In this document: in pieces, positions 19,534 to 28,133 of the stretch | Layout: the number at the start of each line of letters is the position of its first letter | Numbering within the stretch: the first letter of the stretch is position 1 | Assembly (NCBI RefSeq): GCF_037949285.1 | Contig: NZ_CP149926.1 | Coordinates: forward strand, 537,501-601,500 | Length of the DNA: 64,000 nucleotides | Reading direction: 5' to 3' | Origin: Thioclava sp. GXIMD4216 | GTDB lineage: Bacteria > Pseudomonadota > Alphaproteobacteria > Rhodobacterales > Rhodobacteraceae | Position numbers and translations under genes: made by a program | The notes under the pieces: generated by a model | Database searches by the model: none | What the model was told of the DNA's origin: nothing | The model's input: only the letters and a program-made list of their open reading frames with translations

Positions 19534-20382
19534 TCAGCATTCACACTCGGGGTGGAAAGCCTCCAGCACGGCCATCGCCTCTTCTGCCGTCTCGACAAAG
19601 CGCACCAGATCCAGATCCTCATGCGCGATGGTGCCTGCCTCGGCCAGCGCCTCCCAGTTGATGATCTTCTGCCAGAATTCACGGCCGAACAGGATGACCG
19701 GCACCCGTTTCATCCGTCGGGTCTGGATCAGGGTAAGGCTTTCGAACATCTCGTCCAATGTCCCGAAGCCCCCCGGAAAGACCACGATCGCCGCGGCGCG
19801 CATCAGGAAGTGCATCTTGCGGATGGCGAAATAGTGGAAGTTGAAGGACAGGGCAGGGGTGACATAGGCATTGGGGGCCTGTTCATGCGGCAACAGGATA
19901 TTCAGCCCGATAGATTCCCCGCCCGCTTTATGCGCACCGCGATTGCCGGCCTCCATCACCCCCGGGCCGCCGCCCGTGCAGACCACCAGCTCGCGGCCAT
20001 AGGCCTCAAGCGAACGGGCGGTGACCAGTTCGGCAAACCGTTCGGCCTCGGTGTAATATTTTGTCAGCTCGGCCAGTTGCGGTGTCTTGGCGGTGTCTTT
20101 CTTTTCGGGCGAGGGAATGCGTGCGCCGCCAAACATGACCACCGTCGATTCGATGCCACGTTCATCCATGATGAGCTGTGGCTTGAGCAGTTCAAGCTGC
20201 AGGCGCACGGGCCGCAGCTCTTCGCGCATCAGGAAGTCTTTATCGGTGAAGGCCAGCTTGTAGGCGGGCGAGCGGGTCTGCGGCGTGTCGGGAACACGCT
20301 CGGCAGAGCGGGCATCCTCGACACTGTCGCGCAGCGTCGAATTATGCGGCTCCTGAAAGGCGGGGTCGTGTTCGCTGGCCAT
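19534..20382 (-). CDS. LOG family protein (TIGR00730-type Rossmann fold)
   Basis: A protein of 282 residues with the paired LOG motifs GGGPGVMEAGNRGA and PGGFGTLDEMFE. These belong to the lysine-decarboxylase-like fold that releases bases from nucleoside monophosphates (cytokinin phosphoribohydrolase type). An N-terminal extension of about 75 residues precedes the Rossmann domain, as in the longer proteobacterial LOG proteins. Cytokinin-like activity is only inferred for bacteria of this group; a nucleotide-hydrolysing housekeeping role is equally possible. It diverges from dapD across 139 bases. Confidence 0.85.
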   Translation of the reverse strand: MASEHDPAFQEPHNSTLRDSVEDARSAERVPDTPQTRSPAYKLAFTDKDFLMREELRPVRLQLELLKPQLIMDERGIESTVVMFGGARIPSPEKKDTAKTPQLAELTKYYTEAERFAELVTARSLEAYGRELVVCTGGGPGVMEAGNRGAHKAGGESIGLNILLPHEQAPNAYVTPALSFNFHYFAIRKMHFLMRAAAIVVFPGGFGTLDEMFESLTLIQTRRMKRVPVILFGREFWQKIINWEALAEAGTIAHEDLDLVRFVETAEEAMAVLEAFHPECEC

Positions 20383-20521
20383 GAAAACTCCTGTTTCTGA
20401 ATTTCGGCGAACCTATGCGCTTTGTCGCGGTTCTGCCAGACTCCCATAAAACAGGTTTTGCATTGAGAAATTCCGAAAGCACTGGCATTACGGGTCTCAA
20501 TCGAAATGCTTGGAGAAGACC

Positions 20522-21349
20522 ATGTCGAATGCACAGCTTGAAGCGGCCATCGAAGCCGCCTGGGAAACCCGCGACACGATCACGCCCGCAACCACCGGCG
20601 AGACCCGCGAGGCGATCACCGATACCCTGAACGCATTGGATTCGGGCAAGCTGCGCGTGGCCGAAAAGCAGGCAGACGGCAACTGGCATGTGAACCAATG
20701 GGCGAAGAAAGCCGTGCTGCTGGGCTTCCGCCTGAAAGACATGGAAATCCACGAAGGCGGCCCGCAAGGCAGCGGCTGGTGGGATAAGGTCGACAGCAAG
20801 TTCAAAGGCTGGGGCGAGAACCAGTGGAAGGCCGCAGGCTTCCGCGCCGTGCCCAACTGCGTCGTGCGCAAATCTGCCTTTATCGCCAAGGGCGTGGTGC
20901 TGATGCCGTCCTTCGTCAATCTGGGCGCTTTCGTGGATGAGGGCACCATGGTCGACACTTGGGCGACCGTCGGCTCCTGCGCACAAATCGGCAAGGGCGT
21001 GCACCTGTCGGGCGGCGTCGGCATCGGCGGCGTGCTGGAACCCATGCAGGCGGGTCCGACCATCATCGAGGACAATTGCTTCATCGGTGCGCGCTCCGAG
21101 GTTGTCGAGGGCGTGATCGTCCGCGAGGGCTCGGTGCTGGGCATGGGCGTCTATATCGGCCAGTCGACCAAGATCGTGGACCGTGAAACCGGCGAAGTGA
21201 TGTATGGCGAAGTGCCGCCCTATTCGGTGGTCGTCTCGGGCTCCATGCCGTCGAAAAACGGCGTCAGCCTCTATTGCGCCGTGATCGTGAAACGTGTGGA
21301 CGAAAAGACCCGTTCGAAAACCGGCGTGAACGAGTTGCTGCGCGACTGA
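20522..21349 (+). CDS. dapD: 2,3,4,5-tetrahydropyridine-2,6-dicarboxylate N-succinyltransferase
   Basis: A protein of 275 residues. The N-terminal helical part ([10 protein letters not shown]) is followed by a left-handed beta-helix of hexapeptide repeats with [21 protein letters not shown] and [14 protein letters not shown], diagnostic of DapD. It catalyses succinylation of tetrahydrodipicolinate in the lysine/diaminopimelate pathway and works as a trimer in the cytoplasm. The ATG at 20522 is preceded by TTGGAGAAG. A strong terminator follows, so it is probably monocistronic. Confidence 0.96.
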   Translation: MSNAQLEAAIEAAWETRDTITPATTGETREAITDTLNALDSGKLRVAEKQADGNWHVNQWAKKAVLLGFRLKDMEIHEGGPQGSGWWDKVDSKFKGWGENQWKAAGFRAVPNCVVRKSAFIAKGVVLMPSFVNLGAFVDEGTMVDTWATVGSCAQIGKGVHLSGGVGIGGVLEPMQAGPTIIEDNCFIGARSEVVEGVIVREGSVLGMGVYIGQSTKIVDRETGEVMYGEVPPYSVVVSGSMPSKNGVSLYCAVIVKRVDEKTRSKTGVNELLRD

Positions 21350-21388
21350 CTTCCGGTGCAGCCCCTCAGGGCTGCCATTCTGCCAGAT

Positions 21389-21419
21389 AGCCCCCGAAGA
21401 TCTCTTCGGGGGCTGTTTT
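21389..21419 (+). terminator. Rho-independent terminator after dapD
   Basis: AGCCCCCGAAG and CTTCGGGGGCT form an 11-bp perfect stem around ATCT, followed by GTTTTC, 40 bases after the dapD stop. Confidence 0.9.
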
Positions 21420-21541
21420 CGTAAACAGCCGTACGTTTGCCACGCCCAGACAGGGGGGGCAGACCGGAAGCGGCTTTCCACGAACGGCTCCGGCTCTGGC
21501 ACATCATCTGATAAAGTCAGGGCAAAATCCGGGGCATAGCC

Positions 21542-22102
21542 TCAGGCAAAGGCTGCCGCGAAGGCCTCGGGCATCTCGAATGTGGCAAGGGCTTTCTCGC
21601 GCGCCTCGGGCGACATTTTACGCGCGGTTTTCCGGACGATCTCCAGAAGCTGCTCCGTCTCTTGGGTCTGCGCGAACCCGCCCAGATAATGGCGGATGAA
21701 GGTAAAGCAGATGATATCTTCCAGCGCCTGCACTTCCGTGTCGCGCTTGATCCCTTCCTTGCGCAGCATCTTTTCGACCTGCGCGACATCCTCGGCCCCA
21801 TAGCCCGCCTCTGCCATGATCGCCCCCACACGGGCGGCATGCCTGCGGCCCTGTTCGCGACGCCATTCCAGATAGCCTGCACGACCTTGTGGATAGGTGT
21901 CGCGCGGCAATGTCCAGCGTTCGATATGCTGGCCCCGCGCCGCGATTTTCAGGCGGTCCGAGGCATGGGGACACAGCGCCGCCTGCTCGGCGCTCATGCG
22001 CTGACCGTATAGCAGGGCGGCAGGCTGGCCGTCCTCCAGATTGGGGTCTTGCGCATTTGCGGCATCAATGGCGGCGAAAGCGCTCTCTAGCTGGGTCGTC
22101 AT
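21542..22102 (-). CDS. DUF4202 domain-containing protein
   Basis: A protein of 186 residues matching DUF4202 along its length: FAAIDAANAQDP, LLYGQRMSAEQA, RGQHIERWTLPRDTYP with conserved His and Trp, GYLEWRREQGRRHAARV and LEDIICFTFIRHYLGGFA. The repeated conserved histidines and acidic residues recall an HD-type helical metalloenzyme, but no activity is established. In other proteobacteria the gene is sometimes near sulfur or nitrogen assimilation genes; no such genes are visible here. The ATG at 22102 is favoured over one 9 codons upstream from similarity at the N-terminus. Confidence 0.8.
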   Translation of the reverse strand: MTTQLESAFAAIDAANAQDPNLEDGQPAALLYGQRMSAEQAALCPHASDRLKIAARGQHIERWTLPRDTYPQGRAGYLEWRREQGRRHAARVGAIMAEAGYGAEDVAQVEKMLRKEGIKRDTEVQALEDIICFTFIRHYLGGFAQTQETEQLLEIVRKTARKMSPEAREKALATFEMPEAFAAAFA

Positions 22103-22138
22103 GGCGGGGCTCCTAACTGGTCCCGCCATGAAAGCGCG

Positions 22139-23407
22139 TTAGCGCAGGGTCTGCAAGAGTTCCAATGTCGGATACCCGTCCGGTGCCAGACCCGCCGAGC
22201 GCTGGTAGGCAACGATTGCCTCGGTGGTATTGGCCCCGATTTTGCCGTCGGTGCCCTGCGTGTCGAAACCGCGCGCGGTCAGGCGCTCTTGCAGTTCGAT
22301 CTTCTGGGCCTCGCTCAGCGGTTTTCCGGTGCGCGGCCAATCCCGCACGAAGGGCCCCTTGCCCGCGATCCGGTCCGCCAGATGCGACACCCCCAGCGCG
22401 TAGCTATCGGCATTGTTGTAATGCAGGATCGCACGGAAATTGCCCGAAATCAGGAAGGCCGGTCCCTTGGCCCCTGCCGGTACGATGATCGAGGTGGCGC
22501 CCATATCGGGAAGCGTGCGGCCCTGCGCATCACGCACGCCAAGTGCCGCCCATTGCGCTGCCGTCTTGCGCGTTCCCTTGCCCGTCAGGCCATAGTTGAA
22601 ACCTGCGGGCAGCACCACTTCGCGGCCCCATTCCTGCCCGCGCTGCCAGCCGGATTTCGCCAGATAGGACGCGGTCGAGGCCAAGGCGTCGGTCGGGTCG
22701 TTCGACCAGATGTCACGGCGGCCATCCCCCGTGAAATCAACCGCATAGCTGAGATAGGAGGTGGGGATGAACTGGGTATGGCCCATCGCCCCCGCCCAAG
22801 AGCCGGTCATGTGGTCGGCATCGATATCCCCCGCATCGATGATTTGCAGCGCCGCAATCAGCTGTTTGGCGAAAAACTCGCCACGGCGGCCATCATAGGC
22901 CAGCGTCGCCAGCGAGGACACCACAGCCATTTTGCCGCGATTGGCCCCGTAATTGGATTCCATCCCCCATACGGCCACGACGACCTCTTTGGGCACCCCG
23001 TAGCGCGCTTCGATCTTGTCAAGCGCGGCACGGTTTTGCGCCAGAACCGCACGGCCATTGGCAATGCGGGTATCGGAGACCGCGCTGTCGAGATAGTCCC
23101 AGATGGATTTGGTGAACTCGGACTGGTAGCGGTCGCGCTCGATCACTTTGGGGTTATATTTGATGCCACGGGTGGCGCGGTCCCATGTGCGTTCGGAAAT
23201 CCCGCTCGACAGGGCACGGCTGCGGAAATTATTGACCCAAGCCTGAAAACGGGCCTGCGTGGCCGGATCGGTATCCGGCACCGGATCTGCCACCGGATCC
23301 GCCCCCCGCACCATCGGGCGCGGCGAGACATCGACCGGCCCCGCACAGGCCGACAGGCTGGTCAGAGCCATCAGAGAGATGAAAGTCACTTTAGCGGCAC
23401 GAAACAT
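22139..23407 (-). CDS. Lytic murein transglycosylase, MltB type, with peptidoglycan-binding domain
   Basis: A protein of 422 residues. The lipoprotein signal ends LSAC with Cys21, so it is probably anchored in the outer membrane. The catalytic domain has Glu150 in VWGMESNYG followed by GHTQFIPTSYLSYAVDF and DIWSNDPTDALASTASYL, standard for MltB-family enzymes. The last 65 residues are a PG_binding_1 domain (LQERLTARGFDTQGTDGKIG). It cleaves the MurNAc-GlcNAc bond to form 1,6-anhydroMurNAc ends. The ATG at 23407 was chosen because the signal peptide starts there. A 36-base gap separates it from the DUF4202 gene. Confidence 0.92.
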   Translation of the reverse strand: MFRAAKVTFISLMALTSLSACAGPVDVSPRPMVRGADPVADPVPDTDPATQARFQAWVNNFRSRALSSGISERTWDRATRGIKYNPKVIERDRYQSEFTKSIWDYLDSAVSDTRIANGRAVLAQNRAALDKIEARYGVPKEVVVAVWGMESNYGANRGKMAVVSSLATLAYDGRRGEFFAKQLIAALQIIDAGDIDADHMTGSWAGAMGHTQFIPTSYLSYAVDFTGDGRRDIWSNDPTDALASTASYLAKSGWQRGQEWGREVVLPAGFNYGLTGKGTRKTAAQWAALGVRDAQGRTLPDMGATSIIVPAGAKGPAFLISGNFRAILHYNNADSYALGVSHLADRIAGKGPFVRDWPRTGKPLSEAQKIELQERLTARGFDTQGTDGKIGANTTEAIVAYQRSAGLAPDGYPTLELLQTLR

Positions 23408-23582
23408 GGGCGTCCCTTTTTCTGCTCGAACACGCGGCTTATATGCCGCCTTTGTGACCAGTGTAGCAGGACGCCGTTGGGTTGCAATCAAGCCGCTGTG
23501 AGCCCGCGTGAAAGAGCAGGACGGGCAGCAGCTTCTTGCCACCCGTTTCCCGCCAGTCGGGCGCAGGTCCGGTATGGGGCGC

Positions 23583-23951
23583 TTAGCTGTCTTTGAAGAA
23601 CGGGGTCATCTGCGCAACGATAACCGAATTCTCGTCCAGAGCCCGCTGCATCAGGGCGCGCTCGTCCTCGCCCACCTCATGGCCCTGTTTCTCGCGCTCG
23701 GCCAAGGTGCCGTAGCTGTTCACATCCAGCGGGGCCAGCTCGGCCTGTTTGAGGATTGCCACGGTTTCGCGCACGGCTTCGGCCTCGTCGACCCCCGAGG
23801 CAAAGCACATCAGCGCCCCGCCTGTCGCCCCTTTGGGCAGGCCGTCATTGGCGCAGCGCCCGACCTCGACGACCAGCGTATAGACCTCCTGCGGGCGTTT
23901 GGGCTTTTTCGGGGGCTCGACAGATTTGTCGGATACGGGTTTGTCACTCAT
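23583..23951 (-). CDS. Conserved hypothetical protein, 122 residues
   Basis: I do not recognise a named family. The first 25 residues are polar, with lysine/proline repeats (KPVSDKSVEPPKKPKR), followed by a compact domain YTLVVEVGR and KGATGGALMCFASGVDEAEAVRETVAILKQAEL with alternating strand and helix. No signal peptide or membrane segment is apparent. It resembles small cytosolic proteins conserved in Rhodobacteraceae. The ATG at 23951 has a GGAG-rich stretch upstream; a longer frame begins in non-conserved sequence. Confidence 0.65.
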   Translation of the reverse strand: MSDKPVSDKSVEPPKKPKRPQEVYTLVVEVGRCANDGLPKGATGGALMCFASGVDEAEAVRETVAILKQAELAPLDVNSYGTLAEREKQGHEVGEDERALMQRALDENSVIVAQMTPFFKDS

Positions 23952-24005
23952 CGGGGCGCGCTCCTTTTCCTCTCGCTTAGAAAGCGTAGCCCGTCGCGTC
24001 AAACG

Positions 24006-24034
24006 AAAAAACCTGACCCAAGAGGGCCAGGCTT
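24006..24034 (-). terminator. Terminator after the GlsB/YeaQ-type gene
   Basis: Read on the minus strand, CCTGGCCC and GGGTCAGG pair, with one mismatch, across a short loop and are followed by TTTTTTCG. It lies about 28 bases after the stop. Confidence 0.65.
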
Positions 24035-24061
24035 TTCCGAGACAATGAAGGCGGGGCGCGT

Positions 24062-24313
24062 TTAGGCGCGGCGGATCATGCGATAGCCGCCGATCAGCAG
24101 GCAGGCGCCGATCACACCAACGATCAGCTGACCGATCCAGCCGCCCATCGTGGTGCCGACAATGGCGAACAGGATGAAGTTCAGAACAACGGCACCAACG
24201 ATGCCCAGAACGATATTCATCAGCAGGCCCATATTCGAATGCATCAGCTTCTCAGCGATCCATCCGGCGAGGCCACCCACGATAATTGCTGCAATCCAAC
24301 CAAGTCCGGCCAT
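24062..24313 (-). CDS. GlsB/YeaQ/YmgE family stress-response membrane protein
   Basis: A protein of 83 residues with three hydrophobic helices. It has the family pattern WIAAIIVGGLAGWIAEKLM, then GLLMNIVLGIVGAVVLNFIL and a C-terminal GWIGQLIVGVIGACLLI. The family is transglycosylase-associated in name only; its members are small inner-membrane proteins often induced by general stress. The ATG at 24313 has GGAG upstream. A GGAAC-N16-TGTT sequence upstream would fit stress-sigma control. Confidence 0.88.
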   Translation of the reverse strand: MAGLGWIAAIIVGGLAGWIAEKLMHSNMGLLMNIVLGIVGAVVLNFILFAIVGTTMGGWIGQLIVGVIGACLLIGGYRMIRRA

Positions 24314-24347
24314 GTTACTACTCCAAGCTAACTGCGTTTGAGCTAAC

Positions 24348-24372
24348 AACACCTGCCAGCGGATTCGGTTCC
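24348..24372 (-). promoter_or_regulatory. Possible EcfG-type promoter for the GlsB/YeaQ-type gene
   Basis: On the minus strand, GGAAC (24372-24368), 16 bases, then TGTT (24351-24348), 34 bases before the ATG. The spacing is allowed for EcfG, and the -10 differs from CGTT in its first, less conserved base. It is weaker than the two sites at 17.3 and 17.8 kb. Confidence 0.4.
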
Positions 24373-24433
24373 CGCCCTGCTCGATATCTCTTGTTTTTGT
24401 CCTAACGTATTGGGCTGAAACTATAGAAAATTA

Positions 24434-25111
24434 TTGATGAAAAGGCCTGATTTTCCGATACTGGCCGCAGAACGACGATTTCAGCGGAACAAGCCTATGT
24501 TGTTGGTAAAGGAATTTCTGCAGGCGCAGGGATTTTCGGCCCCTGCCGAATATACCGAGGTCGAGACATCCGGCACGGATGCGACGCCGCCGGCAGAGAC
24601 CTGTGCGCTGATCCTCGACAGGCAGAACCTCATCGTGGCCGCCCATCGGCACGGGGTCTTGTTGGGGGATACCGGATTTGTCGAGATCTGTACGCAGGCT
24701 TGGGCCGATGTGCTTGAGGGTCCGGACGGGGCGACCGCGCGGAGCTGTGTCGATCTGGCGTTTCAGGGGCAGCGGAGCGGTTTCCAGACGGTTTGGCACG
24801 GGCCGGGATATGCCACCCATTGGGATGTCACCATGATGCCGCTACAAGATCGTGACAACCGGATCCAGCATATCCTGATCTGTGCCAAGCGCACGGATAT
24901 CCGCAGGCGGACCGAAACCGACCTGCGCGAGGAATTGCGGGACATCGCGCATACGCTGGCCAATCTGACATCGGTGACGCGGTCCGGTGCCAAGATCCTG
25001 CGCCGCGACAGTATGACGGACGATCTGCGCGGTGATGTGGCCGACGGGCTGGCCGAGTCTGCCGCCAAGGCCGATGCCGCGCTGGAACGGTTGCGCGCCA
25101 TCCTGAAATAA
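24434..25111 (+). CDS. PAS-like protein with a histidine-kinase-type dimerisation helix, no ATPase domain
   Basis: A 225-residue protein (204 if the ATG at 24497 is used). Residues about 60-155 look like a PAS domain: ALILDRQNLIVAAHRHG, a variable core, then HWDVTMMPLQDRDNRIQHILICAKRTDI, the typical last strands and linker. The C-terminus is a predicted helix pair with AHTLANLTSVTRSG: a histidine followed four residues later by asparagine, as in HWE/HisKA_2 dimerisation domains. No N/G-box ATPase domain follows, so it cannot be a complete kinase. Possible roles are a phosphotransfer or kinase partner. It is divergent from the GlsB-type gene. Start codon uncertain. Confidence 0.6.
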   Translation: MMKRPDFPILAAERRFQRNKPMLLVKEFLQAQGFSAPAEYTEVETSGTDATPPAETCALILDRQNLIVAAHRHGVLLGDTGFVEICTQAWADVLEGPDGATARSCVDLAFQGQRSGFQTVWHGPGYATHWDVTMMPLQDRDNRIQHILICAKRTDIRRRTETDLREELRDIAHTLANLTSVTRSGAKILRRDSMTDDLRGDVADGLAESAAKADAALERLRAILK

Positions 25112-25198
25112 GCCCGCCGGTTCTGTTCTGCGAGGGGCGGAAAGCGGACGCCCGCGCCTGCCAGCCCCTCTGGCGCGACCGCCCGCAGGGCCAAGCCC

Positions 25199-26119
25199 CT
25201 AGTGGCCAGAGGGGGCGGGCTCTTGGGTGGTGCTGGGGGTCAGCTTCAGTTGCGAGGGGCTGCGTTTGGAATATTGCACGGCGATAATGCCCAGCGTGAT
25301 CACGGCCACACCGATGAAATCGCCCAAGCCCAGAGGTTCGTGCAGGATGATCGCGGCGAGTGCGACGCCGAAGAAGGGGTTCAGGAAGTGGAATGTGGCC
25401 GCCTTGATCGGGCCCAGACGCTCGACCAGAAGGAACCAGACCCACGTCGCCAGAACACCGGGCACCAAGGCGGTATACAGAAAGGCGATCACCAGTTTCG
25501 GTGTGTAGATGATATCATGCGGCTCGAAGAAGGCCGAAAGCAGGCTGAGCGGAATGGCTCCGACAAACATCTGCAAGCCGACGGTCATCAGCACATTGCC
25601 CCCCGAGGTCGCGCCGCGCACGGCCAAGGTCGCCACGGCCAGCGCCATTGCGCCCGCAAAGCACAATGCCACCCCCATCGGGCTGATCCCGCCCGAAAGA
25701 CGCGCGCCCATAATGATGGCAACTCCCAGAATGCCAAGCACCAGACCGGCAAGACCGAGCGGCTTCATCCGGTCACGCAATACGATCCAGCTCAGTCCGG
25801 CCACGATCAGCGGCATGGTTGAGGCGATGATCGAGGCAACCGAGGCCCCCACCCATTGCATGGCGATGAAATTGAGCCCCAGATAGATCGCGTTCTGGCA
25901 CAGACCGAAGATGATCACGCCGCGCCATTGGGCGGCACTGAGCCGCAGGCTCTGGCCTAAAGCGGCGGCAAGTCCGCATCCGACAAGACCCGACAGCAGG
26001 AACCGCGCGGCCAGCGCCGCCATTGGCGGGGCCTCGGTGACAATGATCCGGGCGGACGTGAAGGCCGAAGACCACATCAGGGCAAAGGCCAGCCCCATGA
26101 AAATTGCACGGAAATCCAT
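25199..26119 (-). CDS. DMT superfamily transporter (EamA family)
   Basis: A protein of 306 residues with ten hydrophobic segments arranged as two EamA repeats (FALMWSSAFTSAR at the first; TALVPGVLATWVWFLLVERLG in the second). Family members are inner-membrane exporters of amino acids or other small metabolites. The ATG at 26119 (MDFRAIFMGLAFALMW) gives the standard short N-terminus; a much longer open frame upstream overlaps the HU terminator and gene and is not credible. The substrate is unknown. It is preceded by the HU gene on the same strand but separated from it by a terminator. Confidence 0.87.
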   Translation of the reverse strand: MDFRAIFMGLAFALMWSSAFTSARIIVTEAPPMAALAARFLLSGLVGCGLAAALGQSLRLSAAQWRGVIIFGLCQNAIYLGLNFIAMQWVGASVASIIASTMPLIVAGLSWIVLRDRMKPLGLAGLVLGILGVAIIMGARLSGGISPMGVALCFAGAMALAVATLAVRGATSGGNVLMTVGLQMFVGAIPLSLLSAFFEPHDIIYTPKLVIAFLYTALVPGVLATWVWFLLVERLGPIKAATFHFLNPFFGVALAAIILHEPLGLGDFIGVAVITLGIIAVQYSKRSPSQLKLTPSTTQEPAPSGH

Positions 26120-26138
26120 GATTGTCCTATCCGATACG

Positions 26139-26172
26139 AAAAGAGGGCCGCGCGAAGTAACGGCGACCCTCT
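26139..26172 (-). terminator. Terminator after the HU gene
   Basis: On the minus strand AGAGGGTCGCC and a GCGCGGCCCTCT arm pair with one mismatch and are followed by TTTTC. It lies about 25 bases after the HU stop and before the DMT transporter start. Confidence 0.7.
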
Positions 26173-26196
26173 CCAAGATGTCGTTTGTCGGCGAAA

Positions 26197-26484
26197 TTAG
26201 CCGTTGACCGAGTCTTTCAGCGCTTTTGCGATGGTGACTTTCACCTGACGGTCTGCCGGTTTGGTCATGGTTTCGCCGGTGGCGGGGTTGCGGACCTGAC
26301 GCTCGGGGCGATCTTTGCACATGAATTTGCCAAGACCCGGAAGCGTCACAGCGCCGCCTTCAGCCACTTCTTTGGTCACGATTTCGCTGATCGCATCCAG
26401 AGCTGCCGATGCAGTCTTCTTATCCGAACCCATGGTTTCGGCCAGAGCGGTCACCAGTTGGGTTTTGGTCATCGGTTTCGACAT
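26197..26484 (-). CDS. HU family DNA-binding protein
   Basis: A protein of 95 residues with the HU/IHF fold: two N-terminal helices (KTQLVTALAETMG, KKTASAALDAISEIV), the beta-saddle VTLPGLGKF, and the arm with RNPATGETM carrying the proline that kinks DNA. Basic C-terminal residues follow (VKVTIAKALKD). It compacts and bends DNA in the nucleoid. The FMCKDRPERQVRNP arm deviates slightly from the standard KxRxxRxGRNP, so it is an HU-like paralogue. The ATG at 26484 was chosen by homology. Upstream lie repeated GCGA-A3/4-TCGC palindromes. Confidence 0.9.
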   Translation of the reverse strand: MSKPMTKTQLVTALAETMGSDKKTASAALDAISEIVTKEVAEGGAVTLPGLGKFMCKDRPERQVRNPATGETMTKPADRQVKVTIAKALKDSVNG

Positions 26485-26530
26485 CAAATATTCCTCTTTG
26501 TCGCCCCGCTTTTGCGGGATCAATTATCAG

Positions 26531-26618
26531 GCGCGAAAATCGCTCGTGGGCCTTGTAACACACGGTTTTTCGCGCGCCTGCAAGGGTTTTTCATATGTCA
26601 CGCGCGAAAAATCGCGCG
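26531..26618. repeat. Repeated GCGA-(A)n-TCGC palindromes upstream of the HU gene
   Basis: GCGA-AAA-TCGC at 26533-26543 and the longer CGCGCGA-AAAA-TCGCGCG at 26601-26618 are palindromic. A related half (TTTTTCGCGCGC, 26566-26577) lies between. All fall within 135 bases upstream of HU, between it and the amn 3' end. They could be operator sites or hairpins; the function is not known. Confidence 0.5.
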
Positions 26619-26657
26619 CGATACATGAATTCTGCATGATTGGCAGGCGAGACCCAT

Positions 26658-28133
26658 TTAGAGGAAGGCGGTTTCTTCAAAGCTTCGCAATTTGCGACTG
26701 TGGATGCGATCCAGCGGCATGGCCGAGATCAGTTCCATCGCGCGCACCCCGATCTGTAGATGGTTGGCCACTTGCGTGCGGTAGAATTCGGTGGCCATGC
26801 CGGGCAGCTTCAGCTCGCCATGCAGCGGCTTGTCCGACACGCAGAGAAGCGTGCCATAGGGCACACGGAAGCGGAACCCGTTGGCGGCAATCGTGGCGCT
26901 TTCCATATCCAGCGCCACGGCGCGGGACTGGCTGAGCCTTTGCACGGGGCCTGTCTGGTCGCGTAGCTCCCAGTTGCGGTTGTCGATACTGGCCACGGTG
27001 CCTGTGCGCATGATGCGCTTGAGTTCATAGCCCTCAAGCTGGGTGACCTCGGCCACCGCATCCTGAAGCGCCACCTGAATCTCGGCCAAGGGCGGGATCG
27101 GCACCCAGATCGGCAGGTCATCATCCAGCACATGGTCTTCGCGCAGGTAAGCATGGGCCAGCACGAAATCCCCCAGCTTCTGCGAATTGCGCAGCCCCGC
27201 GCAATGGCCCACCATCAGCCAGGCATGCGGACGCAGCACGGCAATATGGTCGGTCGCGGTTTTGGCATTCGACGGGCCGACCCCGATATTGACCAGCGTG
27301 ATCCCCTGACCATCGGGTTTCTTCATATGATAGGTGGGCATCTGCGGCAGTTTCGCCAGCCCCGGAATATCGCCCTGAGGATCGGTGATCTCGAAATTCC
27401 CCGGAGCGACAAAGCTGGTATAGCCCGAAGACGGATCAGCCAGTTTCTCGCGGGCCATCTTCTCGAATTCATCCACATAGAACTGGTAGTTGGTAAACAG
27501 CACATGGTTCTGGAAATGCTCGGCCGAGGTCGCGGTGTAATGCGACAGCCGCGCCAGCGAATAATCCACCCGCTGGGCGGTGAAGGGCGCCAGAGGTTTG
27601 GTGCCATCAGGCCCCACAGTGAAGGTGCCATTGACGATATCATCGTTCATATTCGCCAGATCGGGCACATCGAAGACATCGCGCAGCGAGAAATCAAGCG
27701 CGCCTTCCTGCGGGATCGTCACATCGGGTTTTGACGCCACGGCGAAATGCACCGGCATCGCGGTGTCCGAAGGCCCCACCTGCACCTTGATGCCGTGATT
27801 GCGGATCATCAGGTCCAGCTGCTGGGTCAGATAGTTACGGAACAGATCGGGGCGGGTGATCGTGGTGGCAAAGACCCCCGGCACCGGCACATGGCCAAAG
27901 CTCAGCCGGCTGTCATGTTTGAGATGCGAGGCCACGGTGACCCTAACTTCCGGATAGAAGGCGCGATACCGCGTGGCGGCCTGACCGCTTTCCATCGTGG
28001 CGTTGAACTTCTCCAGCAGGAAGCCGGTCGCCTCTTCGTAAAGCGCGATCACTCGGGCCACGGCGGCCTTTGCATCATCAAAGAATTCCGGCTCGGCCGA
28101 GGCGGGCATCTGGATTTCGAGGCGCTCACTCAT
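26658..28133 (-). CDS. amn: AMP nucleosidase
   Basis: A protein of 491 residues. It has the long N-terminal domain of AMP nucleosidases, including RYRAFYPEVRVTV and FNYLARL-like substrate segments, and a C-terminal nucleoside phosphorylase-type domain with NIGVGPSNAKTATDHIAVLRP and a central ALDMESATIAANGFRFRVPYG stretch. It hydrolyses AMP to adenine and ribose 5-phosphate in the cytoplasm. It begins inside the end of the adenine deaminase gene (4-base overlap), so adenine made here can be deaminated by the co-expressed enzyme. Confidence 0.95.
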   Translation of the reverse strand: MSERLEIQMPASAEPEFFDDAKAAVARVIALYEEATGFLLEKFNATMESGQAATRYRAFYPEVRVTVASHLKHDSRLSFGHVPVPGVFATTITRPDLFRNYLTQQLDLMIRNHGIKVQVGPSDTAMPVHFAVASKPDVTIPQEGALDFSLRDVFDVPDLANMNDDIVNGTFTVGPDGTKPLAPFTAQRVDYSLARLSHYTATSAEHFQNHVLFTNYQFYVDEFEKMAREKLADPSSGYTSFVAPGNFEITDPQGDIPGLAKLPQMPTYHMKKPDGQGITLVNIGVGPSNAKTATDHIAVLRPHAWLMVGHCAGLRNSQKLGDFVLAHAYLREDHVLDDDLPIWVPIPPLAEIQVALQDAVAEVTQLEGYELKRIMRTGTVASIDNRNWELRDQTGPVQRLSQSRAVALDMESATIAANGFRFRVPYGTLLCVSDKPLHGELKLPGMATEFYRTQVANHLQIGVRAMELISAMPLDRIHSRKLRSFEETAFL

